Shown one piece after another: positions 1 through 14,653 of a DNA stretch of 64,000 bases; the first letter of the stretch is position 1, and every line of letters starts with the position of its first letter. Below the pieces are notes generated by a model. The model saw only the letters and a list, made by a program, of their open reading frames with translations, was not told the origin of the DNA and did no database searches. Position numbers and translations under genes: made by a program. Origin of the DNA: Silene latifolia (lineage: Eukaryota > Streptophyta > Magnoliopsida > Caryophyllales > Caryophyllaceae); assembly GCF_048544455.1 (NCBI RefSeq), contig NC_133536.1, positions 38,582,652 through 38,646,651 of the forward strand, given 5' to 3'.

Positions 1-750
<750 letters not shown>

Positions 751-1243
751 AGTTCTTATAAGTCTCTCATATATTTTGAGTCCCTAAGTCCTCACTACAT
801 CTCTTGGGTTCCAATATTGATGGTTGAGATTGAAAGCAAGAAACACACTTAACACTAATTCGTTTCCTATACACTAATTAATTTCACTTTCTCTCTCTAG
901 CTTTAGTTATACATTCACTAATTGATTATTCTCCACAATTAACAATATCTTTTGTCTTCTTATACTTTCAAGTTTATACATTTTTTTTTTAGAGAAAGTT
1001 TATACAAATTTTATGACACTTTTACTGTTTTAAAAGTGTAACTTTAACAAAAAAAAAGTGTAACTTTAACAAAAAGAAAGCGGTTTTGACGGATATTATT
1101 TTGAAATTTCAAATTTTGAAGCAAGTTTACGACAAATTTTGCGTTTTACGACAAATTTGAAATTTTGAAGCAAGTTTACGACAAATTTTGAGAAATATTA
1201 TTTTGAATTTTTCAAATTTTAACACAACTCATTGTAATTGAGT

Positions 1244-1950
1244 GATTTATAAGTGTAACTTTAGTCCATTAAAGTGTAACTTTATTCCATTAAATTGTAA
1301 CTTTAGTCCAGAAGTGTAACTTTAGTCCATTAAAGTGTAATTTTAGTTCATTAAATTGTAATTTTAGTCCATTGAGAGTGTATCTTTAGTCCATATTAAA
1401 AGTGTAACTTTAATCCATTGAGAGTGTAACTTTAGTCCTTTGGGAGTGTAACTTTAGTCCATTAAGAGTATAACTTTAGTCATTGAGAGGGTAACCTTAA
1501 TAGAGATAAGTATAACTTTAATGGAGATAAGTGTAATTTTAATAGATAAAAGTGTAATTTTAATGGAGAAAAGTGTAACTCTAATAATAGAGAAAAATGT
1601 AACTTTAACAGAAAAAATGTAACTTTAATAGAAAAAAGTGTAATTTTAATAGATAAAAGTGTAATTTTAATGGAGAAAAGTGTAACTTTAATAATAGAGA
1701 AAATGTAACTTTAACAGAAAAAATGTAACTTTAATAGAAAAAAGTGTAACTTTAATAGAAAAAAGTGTAACTTTAATAGAAAAAAGTGTAATTTTAATGG
1801 AGAAAAGTGTAACTTTAATAGAGAAAAATGTAATTTTAATAGAGAAAATTGTAATTTTAATAAGTTTCACTTTAATAGAGAAAAGTGTAACTTTAATAGT
1901 GAAAAGTGTAACTTTAATAAAGATAAAGATAAGTGTAATCTTAACTTTAA
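1244..1950. repeat. Minisatellite, about 20-22 bp unit (GTGTAACTTTAATAGA type)
   Basis: Dozens of imperfect copies of a unit with core GTGTAACTTTA run through this block. The left half (1244-1490) uses the variant GTGTAACTTTAGTCCATT; the right half uses GTGTAACTTTAATAGAGAAA. Apparent ORFs here are repeats of the unit and are not genes. Confidence 0.9.
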
Positions 1951-2369
1951 TAGAAGATAAAAATCAACAAATAAAGAATATGGAAAAATAAAAATCTAGG
2001 TTTAACTTTTTAAAAGTAGATCTAACTTTTTCATTTGTTTTTTTTTTTTTAAAAAAAATCAAATCTCCACCATCACAACAACACAAACATAACTTTACTA
2101 AAAAAAATGATATTATGTGAGATCTAAAATTTTAAAAAATCAAATTTCTTTTCAAAAACTTACATCTAAAATTTAAAAAATATTTCTAATGTCATACTAA
2201 CAACCGAAAATAAAAAATGCATGTAACAAGACAAAAAAAAAACATAAACAAAATCCGAAAAATAAGGTGAAACGAGATCGGAACAAAACGAGTTCACCCA
2301 CAATACCCACATAAACACCAAGAACATCCAACATCAACGCCACCATCACGACAAAACAAAAAAAAGGAG

Positions 2370-2850
2370 AGGAAGGAGGCGAGCAGTGGAGGACGACGGA
2401 GGAGAGGAAGCAGCGGTGTCTGTGGGCTGGTGGCGGGTGGGTGGTGAAGGAGGGAGGCGGCGAAAAAGGAGGGAGTCGAGGTCGGAGGTTGAGGTGGTTG
2501 TGGGGCTATTGTGGTGGCGGAGGTGTGCGGTGGGGGCTGCGACAGTGGTAGGTGGTGGCAGAAAGTGACGGTGATGGTGGAGGGCTGGTTAAGGGAGGTG
2601 GGCAGAAGGCGGCGGTAGATCCGGGTAGGGAAGGGTGGGTGTCGTGGTGGGGTTGTGGTGATGGTGTGGGGGTGGGTGGTCATGGTCGTGGGGTATATGG
2701 TGGTGGCCGGTGGGGTTGGGGAAGGGAGGGGTAATTTTTTTATTTTTTGGGGTTTTGAATTTTAGGGTTTTTGAGAGTGAGAGGTTTTGAGAGAGAGAAA
2801 GAGATAGAGAGAGAGAGAGAGAGAGTGTGTGTGTGTGTGTGTGTGTGGAT
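2370..2850. repeat. G-rich low-complexity block followed by (GA)n and (GT)n
   Basis: On the plus strand the sequence is dominated by GGT, GGA and GTG triplets, so the minus strand reads as a proline/threonine-rich ORF. It is followed by GAGAGA (about 2790-2824) and GTGTGT (2825-2847) microsatellites. The composition differs sharply from the AT-rich surroundings, and no protein family is recognisable. Confidence 0.7.
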
Positions 2851-3117
2851 GAAATTGAGTGGATGAGAAATATATAAGTAGATGGGAGGAAAAAGTATAT
2901 ATATTGAATTAGTAGATAATTAGGATTAATTAGTGTGGGTAGTGAGAGAGTGTGTTTAATCTATAAAATATTATTAAAAGGTTAGCCTAAAAATGCCACG
3001 CAGACAATGCCACATGGGATGAAAAAATGGCACGTACACAATAATTATATGACTTGGCAAACTAATATGACGTCGATTATCAATTTATTATTATATTGCA
3101 TTAATTTAATTCAGTCA

Positions 3118-4170
3118 TCTATACTATCTAATTAAAAGGGTAGCTTAAAACATTCAATTTTACTCCACATGACATTTTCACACCCAAAACTCATGTAAAT
3201 TGGATTTTGTAATTAAAAAAAAAAAATTAAGCAAACCTTATACATTCCAATTCTCTTTATTCCTTATTTATGTTTATATTAAATTTCATAATAATGAAAA
3301 AAAGGATTCTCAAAAGTCATAAAATGCATCCTCAATTGTTTATATATTTTTATGGAAGGCAAAATTTGTAAGCCATAATTTTTATTATCCCTATCGTTGG
3401 TAAAACTAAATGTGTCACTAAACTTTCCTATCATTCTATTCACATCAAGCTAATTGTATTAAGGTTTTTAAATTGTTAACTAATTTATTTATTTTTTATG
3501 TAAGTTCCATTGGTTATGAAGTGTTCATCACATTTTCAACTTCATCGTTTGTATTTGTTTTGTTCTCATTTAGAGTCTATCAAGATTTGTGGTGTTGAGC
3601 TATTAAAAGATTAATATACTTACATCTCTATGACTTCATTTTCATTCACTTTTTCTTTCACTATTTAAAACTAAACTTAGTTAATAACAATAATATTGCA
3701 TTAAACAAATATCACTATTTTGTTGGTTTATTCAAGCTCATTACCGAGTTACTTTTTTTATTATAAGGAAGATTCGTTGAAAAAACAAGACTATATGAAG
3801 AAGTAAAAATATTAGGATTGCTTAAATAACTATATATTGGAGACCTAACTACAAATTGACGGCATCAACGTGAATGACTAATATTTTTTTTTCAAATGTA
3901 TGTTTTATTTTTGTATTTGTTGGTTTTTTTCATCATTTTACCTTCGTAAAAATAGCAATCTTTACCTACTTGGCTTATTTAATCTATCGACTTTGATCTT
4001 TATGTTAACATGTAAATGCCTGTAATTTTATTACGCAATCTATCATGAATTATTCATGAGGTGATCTTACTATATGTTTTGATATTTTATAAAATTCCAA
4101 TTACTAAAAACACTAAAAACATCACACTAAAAACAAAACATCCCGTGAAATTCACGGGTCACAAAACTAG
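3118..4170 (+). mobile_element. Non-autonomous Helitron
   Basis: The 5' end begins TCTATACTATC, a typical plant Helitron start, right after an A at 3117. The 3' end has the hairpin CCCGTGAA-A-TTCACGGG (4142-4158) about 8 bases before CTAG (4167-4170), with T next (4171). This fits insertion between A and T without target duplication. The 1,053-bp interior encodes no Rep/helicase. A second TC-type 5' end, TCTATAAAATATT, lies at 2960 and continues with the same AAAAGG(G)TAGC-like sequence, so the element may be nested or may have an alternative 5' terminus. Confidence 0.85.
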
Positions 4171-4287
4171 TTAGCTTTAATTCCTTTTTTCTTGTGTAAA
4201 TTTCAGCCTTCCATTTTCCTCATCCAAGGGCTCTAAGGAGGACTTATGGACTCAAGGGGAGGAGGAGAACTTACATGATCCTAATAC

Positions 4288-4317
<30 letters not shown>
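4288..4317. repeat. (TA)n tract at Copia insertion point
   Basis: A short TA tract interrupted by a G. The left LTR of the Copia element starts at 4318. The continuation of this tract appears to be the expanded TA array at 13182-13393, on the other side of the retrotransposon. Confidence 0.8.
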
Positions 4318-4318
<1 letters not shown>

Positions 4319-5314
4319 GTTGGGGTTGGTGTCCTTAACAGTTAGTGCAAGGACTTATAAACCTCTAAAAGGATCAAAGGGCATACTTTGGTATTATTAT
4401 CAGTTGATCCACGTTTATCAATAACGGTTGGCTTGCTAGATAAGTTTGACGTTATTGTCATACAGATGGCGGTGATCAACTGGTCCCTAAAAGTCACACC
4501 TATAGGATACGTTCGAGAGATGTGACGGTATGAAAATACTGTCATGTAGATGCCAAAATTGACTAACCAGTTAGTCCGAGTTATTTGACTAGTAATTAGT
4601 CAAATATGTGATGTTGAGATATTATATTTAATACGGATTAAATATCATGGGCTAAGGCGAATTAACCAGTTAATTCGTAAAATTAAATATACGTGATTTA
4701 TATTTAATTAAATGTATATTAAAAATAATTATACAATACTGTTTTGTCGGACACGTATTAATAATTCAAATAACCCGTATTATTAGCCGATGCCTTAATT
4801 TCCGATAACCGATAACAGTTTATAATACAAACCCGTCATATACATTTTAGTATTTAACGAACCGGACCTCGAGTTAAAACCAAGAGGAAGTGGAAGCCCA
4901 CTTCCCCTTGTGGGTCACGGTTCTCGGCCGAAATAGGAGAACAAAAGGAGACCTCCTCCTTCATTAAACCTAATCATCATTTGAAACAATAATTAGGGTT
5001 TTGAAGAGTATTCTCCTCTCAAAAACCCGAGATCTCTCATCTCGAAAAAACTCACATCGCTTCTCCCTATATTGCAAGGCAATCGGAGAACACTGTTCTA
5101 GCACAAGGGCATATCTTGGACAAAGTCTTGGGTGTAACGATTAGGAGGAAATCTGCTTTGATTTCTCGTTTTTACGCCGCAATTTAAAGGACCCGAGGTT
5201 ATTTCTTGTTCCTTATCGTTTCTATTGTTTTTATGTTTTATGACAATATTCGCATGTTTAAATTTACGTTATAGTCCTGCAATTAAAGGGGTAGTATACG
5301 GATATTCACCCACA
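4318..5314 (+). repeat. Copia 5' LTR
   Basis: 997 bp, starting TGTTGGGG and ending CCCACA. My by-eye alignment to the 3' LTR finds about 12 substitutions and one 2-bp indel, roughly 1.2 percent divergence, so the insertion is recent. Confidence 0.95.
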
Positions 5315-5316
5315 AG

Positions 5317-5328
5317 TGGTATCAGAGC
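5317..5328 (+). promoter_or_regulatory. Copia primer binding site (initiator tRNA-Met type)
   Basis: TGGTATCAGAGC begins two bases after the 5' LTR. It is complementary to the 3' end of plant initiator methionine tRNA and primes minus-strand DNA synthesis. Confidence 0.92.
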
Positions 5329-5629
5329 GAGGCCACGTGAATTTTTCATGTGTTTTTCATAAAACGCTTTTTGAAACGATGATTTTCTCGCTTCAAAACC
5401 GTGCCTAGTATACACGGCAGAAATTTTTTAAACCGTGTCATGTATTACACGGTAATTTCATGTTTTTCGATTTGGTTTTTGCATATTGTTGTTTTATACA
5501 GAGATTATAACAATATGTCATGTTTTGTCAATTGTCAAATTTGTTTTAATGCGTTTTTGATCATATTTGCAATTGATTTTGTCTCGAAATATGTTTTCAC
5601 GAGGGTTTTGGATTTTCCAGAGATTTTTG

Positions 5630-5965
5630 CACTCGATCGACCATGTTTTTAATCGATCGAGTGGCTTTTCTCAGATAATTTTTGCTCGATCGAGTCCCTC
5701 ACGTACTCGATCGACCCCGTTCCAAAATTTTTTTGCTCGATCGAGTCCTTGCCGTACTCGATCGACCTGCTTTCAAAACCCCTCTGCTCGATCGAGTTGT
5801 CCTCGTACTCGATCGAGTAGTTTTGTTGATATAGGTACTGATCGACCTACGCTTAGTCGATCGAGCACCTCCGATTAGCATACCTCTCGATCGACTTGCG
5901 CTTCATCGATCGAGCCCTCCCCTGTCGTCCCTCGATCGAGCACTCATGTCCCTGGATCGAGGGAT
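5630..5965. repeat. Palindromic CTCGATCGAG array in Copia leader
   Basis: About fourteen copies of CTCGATCGA(G) or close variants, roughly 15-35 bases apart, lie in the untranslated leader between the primer binding site and gag. Many alternate as TGCTCGATCGAGT and CGTACTCGATCGACC. ORFs through it are reading-frame artefacts rich in Arg and Ser. The same core recurs in Gypsy LTRs and a Gypsy leader in this window. Confidence 0.9.
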
Positions 5966-7292
5966 TTCGCTCTTTAACACTTTGAAAATTTGTTTCCTTT
6001 GATTTAAATTTTCTTTTGGCTTCAATATGTACTTTATACGGATATAGTACACTCGCTTAATAGTGAATCGGTTCACTCACGTACCATATAGTTGTTTTAA
6101 AGCGTCTTTGAAATGACGGATTATAATGGATTAAAATTAAATGATAGAAGCGGTTTTATCACATGAATTTTAATCATTAAAAGGTGGTTTGGATAAATTT
6201 AACATAATTACGGAATTATGTCACGAATGAATTTGTTTTAGTTGATGCATTTTTATTTATCGTAAATTTATGAATGCCGTGAATGCCTTTTATTACGTAT
6301 TTAATTTTTGCAAGCGGTTGTAACTTAGTGTGGCCTTAGTAGAACGTGTTACCGTAATGATGGAACACGGTCTTGGTTGTATTTTGAGATCTTGTATCTC
6401 CGTTTTGGATTTTTCACTTGTAATTACAGTTTTAATTAGAATGTAAATAGGTTTATATTTTGTAATTTTAATTGTAATTTTTGAGAAGACCAAAGATGGA
6501 GACCAGATGCTCACTCCCGCTACTTGGATCAAGATGGAACATCAAGACAAGCTTTTCGGGTCCAACGGTGGATTCCAAAGTTGTATTATGTTCTTTTACT
6601 AGGATAGGCCACACTAGGAAATTTTTATTTACGTATTGCATTACTTTATTTATTTATTGTTACGATAATTTGCATCATTTTCCGCCTAAAAACCGAACCA
6701 CCTAATTATTGCATGAAAACTGACACATATAGAGGTCACGAGTTAGTTTTCATTGACATTCTCATGTCACATGTTTTAAGCCATCATCCAAATAAATTCA
6801 TTCACGACAGACGCTAGTTATTCGTTCACTTAAAATGAATTATAATTTTGTTGATGGGATCTTCCTCGTATAAACAAAAATTGAGAACGGTCTTTATAGG
6901 TCAAACTCCAATGAGTCCCTTCTTCGTCGGTAGGCATACTATGACCCCTTCTACGTCGGGTAAGTTGGAACCGATTGACCTATTTTATCTCAACACTATG
7001 GTCACTCGTACGATCCTGTGACTATGGTGGACTATAGATAGGATTTACGGAAATCTATCGACCAAGAGTTCTTCCGGAAGAATTAGCTAAACAGTTGGCT
7101 TATCAATTTACTGAAATTGAGTCTTGGGATCACTTGTATCTTTCTTGAGGGAGATCAATTATGCAAGTGCAAGAGTCTACATGTTTAAAATGAATTTTAA
7201 AATAGACTTAAATCACCTCGATGAGTTGCTTATTTCGTTTTGTTTTTCTTTCTTTTTCAGTGTAGATCACGTTTTAAACTGCTAAACAACAA

Positions 7293-7996
7293 ATGGCTGG
7301 TTCAAGTGATAACCCAATGCCAAGTGCCACATTGGACCGTGAGTCCTGGCTTAGGATCTTCATGAATCAGATGAATCGGTCTACTCGATCAAGAATGATG
7401 GATCCAACTTCGCGGACCGGGAGGCGGCATTACGGAATGCCGCCACCGCCGACGGAAGCTCAAATTTTTGTTAGAGCCCTCCCGCAAAACCCAGGTCCCA
7501 CGGCTAGAGCTACCGAAATCGCCAAGTTTAACGATTTCTGTATGGAAGCGGGTGCGATTAAAAACGTACTCATTTTTGCAATGGAACCCAATTTGCCGAA
7601 ACGCTTCATAGCCCATGGTGCAAACAAGATTTTCACCACGCTCACTAAGGAATTCTCAAAAGCACCGAGAATCGTGACCTATGAGCATACCACTCGCTTC
7701 TTTGATGCGAGACTCGAGAAGGGCCAACCGGTTAGCCCACACATTCTCAAAGCATGATTGAGAATGTCGAGAAGTCGGAGACCTTTAACTGTAACATCAG
7801 CGAGAACATTGTTATCGACCGTATGCTTCACTCACTCCACGATGGTTTTTCGCAATTTAGAGCGAATTACTATATGAATGATTTGAAGAAAACTCCCCAT
7901 GAACTGCACTCCCTCCTCGTACAGACCGAGAAGGACATGAAGTGCAGTGGGAGCTCAAACAGATGTTCTCGTTGTGTCAAACAAAGGGAAAGGTAA
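7293..7996 (+). pseudogene. Copia gag, frameshifted
   Basis: The ATG at 7293 opens about 154 codons of gag-like protein. The reading continues in another frame from about 7754, where MLHSLHDGFSQFRANYY and ELHSLLVQTEKDMK are typical Copia gag. A frameshift near 7755 separates the two parts, so no full capsid protein can be made from this copy. The zinc knuckle lies further downstream, in the next open segment. Confidence 0.85.
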
Positions 7997-8093
7997 GGGC
8001 AAAGCTCCGGCAACCTAACAAAGAGGTAAGGCGAAGTTCAAGAAGTCGGGTTCAGGAAAGAGTGGTCCTGGTGAGGCGAGTAACTCATCAGGC

Positions 8094-8642
8094 ATGACAA
8101 AGAGCAAGAGTGAAAACATGGAATGCCACCATTGCCACATGACTGGGCATTGGAGACGCACATGTCCTGTTTATCATGAGGACTTAAAGGCAGGTCGTGT
8201 TAAACCCGTTGGTATGTCTTCTCTCTCTTCTACTTTTATTCATATGATTGAGATTAACCACGCAAGTTACGGAACTTGGGTACTTGATACTGGTTGTGGT
8301 TCTCATCTGTGTAATCATGTGCAGGGGCTCCGAAACATCGAACCCCTCGTAAAGGGTGAGGTGGACCTGCGTGTTGGGAATGGAGCAAGAGTAGCTGCCA
8401 TCTCCAAGGGGACATATGTGATCCAACTTCCTAGCGGATTTGAGTTATCATTATATGATTGCTATTATGTACCCAGTCTTTCTAAAAACATTATTTCTGT
8501 TTCTGCGCTTGATAAACTTGGTTTTTCATTTGTAATAGAAAATAATGCTTGCATTTTCTCATTACACGATATGATTTACTACAAGGCGCTTTCCATGAAC
8601 GGAATTTATGTTTTAGATCGGACCACGAAATATTACACGTAA
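8094..8642 (+). pseudogene. Copia nucleocapsid zinc knuckle and aspartic protease
   Basis: One open segment carries a CCHC knuckle (C-X2-C-X4-H-X4-C in CHHCHMTGHWRRTC), then the protease active site in WVLDTGCGSHLC (the usual D-S/T-G as DTG) and the typical stretch YYVPSLSKNIISVSAL. The frame is lost before the pre-integrase region, which resumes in another frame from about 8610. Confidence 0.9.
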
Positions 8643-9636
8643 TGAATAAAAGGTTAAAGGTTGGTGACAAAGATCAAACGTATCTATGGCACTGCCGTAT
8701 GGGACACATTAATGAGAAACGCGTAAAACAGCTCATCAAACATGGAGCTATCTCGGCCTTTGATTTTCAATCATTTGGCACGTGTGAATCATGTCTCATC
8801 GGTAAGATGACTCGGATTTCCTTCAAAGGTGTTGGAATGCGCGCTGCCGACCTATTAGGGCTCATACACACGGATGTATGTGGTCCTATGTCAATCACCG
8901 CACGAGAAGGCTATAGGTATTTTATCACTTTCACGGACGATTTGAGTAGATATGGCTATGTCTACTTAATGAAGCACAAAAGTGAATCCTTTGAGAAATT
9001 CAAAGAATACCGAGAATAGGGTACAAACCTATTAGGTAGAAAGATTAAAACACTGCGTTCGGATCGTGGTGGCGAGTATCTTTCTCACGAGTTTGATCAA
9101 CACCTAAAGGACTCGTGGGATTGCCCTACGCTAACTCCACCGGAACACCTCAAATGAACGGTGTGTCCGAACGGAGAAATCGAACACTACTTGATATGGT
9201 TCGATCCATGATGAGTCACACGATATTACCTGATTCATTATGGGGTTATGCTCTTATGTCAGCCGCTCTAATACTTAACCGAAGTCCGTCTAAAGCTGTT
9301 GACAAGACTTCATATGAATTATGGAAGGGAACGGTCCCTAACTTGTCCTTTATACGGGTTTGGGGCTGCGAGGCTTATGTCAAGTGGAGACCTGAAGATA
9401 AGCTCGGCCCGCGATCGGTCAAGACATACTTTATAGGTTATCCTAAAGGAACACGTGGTCATTACTTTTATTCGCCAACCGAACAACGTGTTTTTGTTGC
9501 GGCTAGTGCGACATTCTTAGAGAAGGAATTTCTCGAGAATGCAAAGAGTGATAGAACCTTCGACCTGTCGGAGATTCCAGAACCAAACACCGAGCAACCA
9601 TTGGAGGAACCAATTCCTTCAATCCCGGCTGCGTGA
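8549..9636 (+). pseudogene. Copia integrase, stop and frameshift
   Basis: The zinc-binding region (LWHCRMGHINEKRVK ... CESCLIGK) is followed by the three catalytic acidic sites: D in HTDVCGPM, D in SDRGGEY, and E in NGVSERRNRTL. A TAG at 9017-9019 interrupts the frame between the first and second catalytic Asp, and a frameshift near 9110 separates the second Asp from the Glu. The integrase cannot be made from this copy as it stands. Confidence 0.9.
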
Positions 9637-11323
9637 ATATTCCCGAGGAACCTAGGAGGTCGGGTAGAGTCTCTATTCCTCCGGACAGATACATTGGTAT
9701 GGTCGAGGAACATGACATAGATGACGTTCTACTCTTAACGAGTAGTGAACCCGCAACCTATAAAGGTGCCATGACAAGTTCTGACTCAAAGCTATGGCTT
9801 GAGGCCATGCAATCCAAGATGGACTCCATGTATGAGAACAACGTGTGGGATCTTGTTGACTTACCTGCTAAGGTTCGTCCCCTTCAATGCAAATGGCTTT
9901 ACAAGATAAAGCATTCTGTGGAAGGACAACAAGATATCTACAAAGCACGACTAGTTGCTAAAGGTTTCACCCAAGTGCCAGGTTTGCACTACGATGAAAT
10001 TTTCGCACCCGTAGTTATGCTGCGTTCCATTCGGATTATCTTAGCGATTGCCGCTTTTCATGACTATGAAATTTGGCAAATGGACGTGAAAACCGCCTTC
10101 TTAAACGGCTTTTTGGAGGAAGAGTTGTACATGGTACAACCCGAAGGTTTTATCGATCCTGAACATCCTAAGAAAGTGTGCAAGCTTAAGCGTTCCATTT
10201 ATGGACTTAAGCAAGCATCAAGGAGTTGGAATCATCGCTTCGACCAAGTGATAAAAGACAATGGATTTACTCGATCTGTCGAGGAACCATGTCTATATAT
10301 CAAGTCGAGTGGGAGCAAGATTGTCTTCCTAATATTGTATGTTGACGACATACTCCTGATTGGGAATGACATACCTCTCTTAACTTCGGTGAAAGTATGG
10401 TTGAAGAACCATTTCCAGATGAAAGATCTGGGAGAGGCACAGAGAATTCTAGGCATCCGTATCTATCGCGATAGATCACGACGGATGTTATCTCTCGATC
10501 AGAGAGTCTTACATAGACAAAGTCCTAGAGAGATTCAAAGATGACTAACTCCAAGAAGGGGTTTCTTCCTATGGCTCCGGGGTGCATTTGAGCAAGTCTC
10601 GGCACCGAGACACCGGAAGAGAAAGAGCGCATGACACGGATTCCTTATGCTTCGGCAATAGGATCAATCATGTATGCCATGATATGCACACGTCCGGACG
10701 TGGCATATGCATTGAGTATGACAAGTCGATTCCAACAAAGAACCAGGTGAACCACATTGGTTGGATGTCAAGAACATTCTTAAGTACCTCCGGAGGACTA
10801 AAGATTGGGCATTGACTTATGGAGGCTCTCAAAAGCTATGCGCAACCTATTCTGTGCAGATGCTAGCTTCCAAACGGATCGAGATGACTCGAAATCTCGA
10901 CCGATTCGTTTTTACTCTTAATGGCGCTGCAGATCACTGGAAGAGTTCGAAACAAACTGTTACAAAGAGATTCTACGACGAGTCCGAGTACTATGCCGCG
11001 TCCTAGCTACAAAGGAAGCGATATGGATGCGTCAATTCTTACATGGACTATCCGTAGTGCCTAGTTCGAATGACCCAATCACCATCTATTGCGACAATAG
11101 TGGTGCCATCTTCCAAGCTAAAGAGCCAAAGTCTAGCAACAAATCTAGACATGTACAACGGAAAGCTCATCTAATCCTGGATTACGTGGAGCAAAAGGAA
11201 GTAGTGATAGAAAAGATTGCTACAGATGATAACATAGCATATCCTCTCACTAAAGCATTACGACAAGATAAGCATGAAGGGCACGTAAATTCCATGGGAA
11301 TCAAACGTGTTCCTGAGTTGTAG
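9633..11323 (+). pseudogene. Copia reverse transcriptase and RNase H, frameshifted
   Basis: An open segment of about 300 codons (9633-10544) holds the RT start (VWDLVDLP, CKWLYKIK), QMDVKTAFLNG, YGLKQASRSW and the catalytic YVDD in LYVDDILLIGND. After 10544 the frame changes several times. RNase H resumes at about 11027-11323 with IYCDNSGAI and a typical Copia C-terminus ending near 11323. Several small indels make the region non-functional. Confidence 0.92.
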
Positions 11324-12084
11324 TACTCTTTTTATGGATCGATTCATTCTCCTTTGTACTCTATACGACATCATCGTTTTGATATTTATATATATATATA
11401 TTTTGTTTTTCATGTGGAATTGTACGACAATTTTGAACACCACAAAGTGAACTGAACAAACATCATATCTTGTTAGTCCTTAATTGCCCACATGAGCTGA
11501 TAACTCTGGCAATTATTCTGTGACGTTGGTTGATGGTGGGTTCAACGAGCCATAAGTCAACCGGTTGATTGACCAATCACAGAGGCGATTTATACGGATA
11601 TTTCGTAGGACACCTTTGTGACATCGACGTGGAGTCCTAAATGTTTTATAACATTCCGTGCCCGGTCGTGGATAGGACTTCCATGGTGATCCTAAGAGTC
11701 GATTCTTTGACTATCGACTGTCTCTTGAGACTACGGCAGATTTTGGGTGACTTAGGTTTCTTTCTCACGGTCATCCGTAACAGGGGGCCAAGTAGATTTT
11801 TCTGGGTCATTTCATGCCGTGCTTAGATCGGAAGGAGTCGAGTTGAAGGAAATATTCAGCCTTTATCGTACTCGATATTTCTCGGGGCCACTCGAGGAGT
11901 CAGAATCGAAATGCATGGCCATGCTCGGATACGGATTCGTTTTATCAGTTAAGTTACTCTCTAGTCGGGGAAACCACTCTAGATACAGATCGATTGTAAA
12001 ATACGACCTTTGTGGATCCAGATCTGCAAATTGTTTTACATTGAGTGGGAGAAATTTTAAATGAATATGAGAATCGGTTATCGC

Positions 12085-12186
12085 ACCTACACTTGTTCGG
12101 ACAAGTGGGAGTTTGTTGGAGCTTGTGTCCTCCAGTTAGTGCGGATAACGTCATTGCACATACACTTGTACGGACAAGTGGGAGCT

Positions 12187-12192
<6 letters not shown>
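12085..12192 (+). repeat. Duplicated PPT / LTR-start junction
   Basis: CACTTGTTCGGACAAGTGGG followed by AGTTTGTTGGAG (12090-12123) recurs about 73 bases later as CACTTGTACGGACAAGTGGG followed by AGCTTGTTGGGG (12163-12194). The second copy is the real polypurine tract and LTR start. The first is followed by about 50 bases, TGTTGGAGCTTGTGTCCTCC..., that resemble another LTR 5' end. Confidence 0.8.
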
Positions 12193-13393
<1,201 letters not shown>

Positions 13394-14587
13394 GATTTAG
13401 GATCGGGTGAGAACGAACACTCGGTGCAAACAGTGAGAACGATCACTCACCATATAATTAAAACCCAATTACAAAATTAAAAACAAAATCCAATAGCTCT
13501 CTGATTCACTCAGTTACCCCGATCAACACTTTTAATCAAATTCAACAGCCCTTGGTCACCTTGCCGGAGCACAGCCTAACCGCCGCCGACGTATTCCTTC
13601 AGATACCTTACGCCATTTCCCCTCCCTCATCAAAACATAAACACCCCTCATATTCCCATAACCACCCATCACCATCACCGCCCACGTCAATCACCACCAT
13701 CGCCAACAAACATCCCTGTTGCAAGCACAACTCCGGCGAGAGTCGTCAGATGACCTGATTATCCTGACGGAGGCAAAATTGGATTGAATATCGCGGTTCT
13801 CAGGCCCAGGCAATGGTGCTCCACTTCTGTCGTCAATCCAGATGACGCTCTAATTTCCTGGCATCACCGACGACAACTACCTCACCTCGTGTCTTTCGTA
13901 GGTTCCTCATCTATTTCGATGTATCTACGCCATTTTTTAATGTATCTGACGACTATTTTAATGTATCTTAACATAGATACACAAAATTAATTTCTAGGTA
14001 CACTAAAATTGGTTTGAGATACATTAATATAGTAATCAGATACACTTGAATAACACCACAATTAACTCGTCGGAATATTTCGAATGGTTTAAAAGAAACG
14101 AGTATGTTATCAATCTAGCTGCTAATAATCACCTGTTTCAAACTCAATTGGAGGCATTTCGACTTTTTTAGCCTTGGTTGCAACACGTTCATTCAATCGA
14201 GCATGCCATTTTGATTCAATTATATTGATTAATCGAAGTTGGTGGTGGCTACCGAAGCTCTGACGTCGGCAACAGAGGCTAAGTAGGGCGGTTGGGATGC
14301 GAATAGGGCGAGTTGGGATTCGCAGTAGGGACGACGACGGTGATCGTCTCGCTGTCAGCGTCTTGTCAACGGTGATCTGTGACGGAGCCTCGTTATCAAC
14401 GACGAGTGTGGTGGTCACCGGATCTTGGTGGTGATGGTAAATTAGGATGAACGAGATTTGGGCTTTGGGCTTTGGGTAGTGTGTTTATAATATCGAGGTG
14501 GGCTGATAGTGTTGTTTGATATCAATAGTGGGCTGGATAGTGCGTTCTCGCCGTTTGCACCGAGTGTTCGTTCTCACCCGATCCCAC

Positions 14588-14590
<3 letters not shown>
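13394..14590. mobile_element. (TA)n-bounded DNA transposon with 42-bp TIRs (element B)
   Basis: 13400-13441 (GGATCGGGTGAGAACGAACA...) is the inverted complement of 14543-14584, with two mismatches in 42 positions. TA microsatellites flank both ends. No transposase is encoded. The GC-richer interior has short ORFs on both strands (13552-13758 +, 14122-14418 -) with no recognisable domain; captured host sequence is possible. The superfamily is uncertain, and a MULE-like element with preference for TA tracts is one candidate. Confidence 0.85.

Positions 14591-14650
<60 letters not shown>
14591..14650. repeat. (TA)n microsatellite
   Basis: About 30 TA units between element B and the composite region to its right. 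Confidence 0.95.

Positions 14651-14653
<3 letters not shown>

Noticed and set aside
2294-2734. Pro/Thr-rich ORF (-) and Gly/Val-rich ORFs (+)
   Set aside because: Both strands are open because the DNA is G-rich low-complexity sequence. No domain or splice context supports a gene.
4342-4545. Minus-strand ORF of 67 codons, repeated identically at 12211-12414
   Set aside because: The duplication simply reflects the two Copia LTRs. No protein family is apparent.
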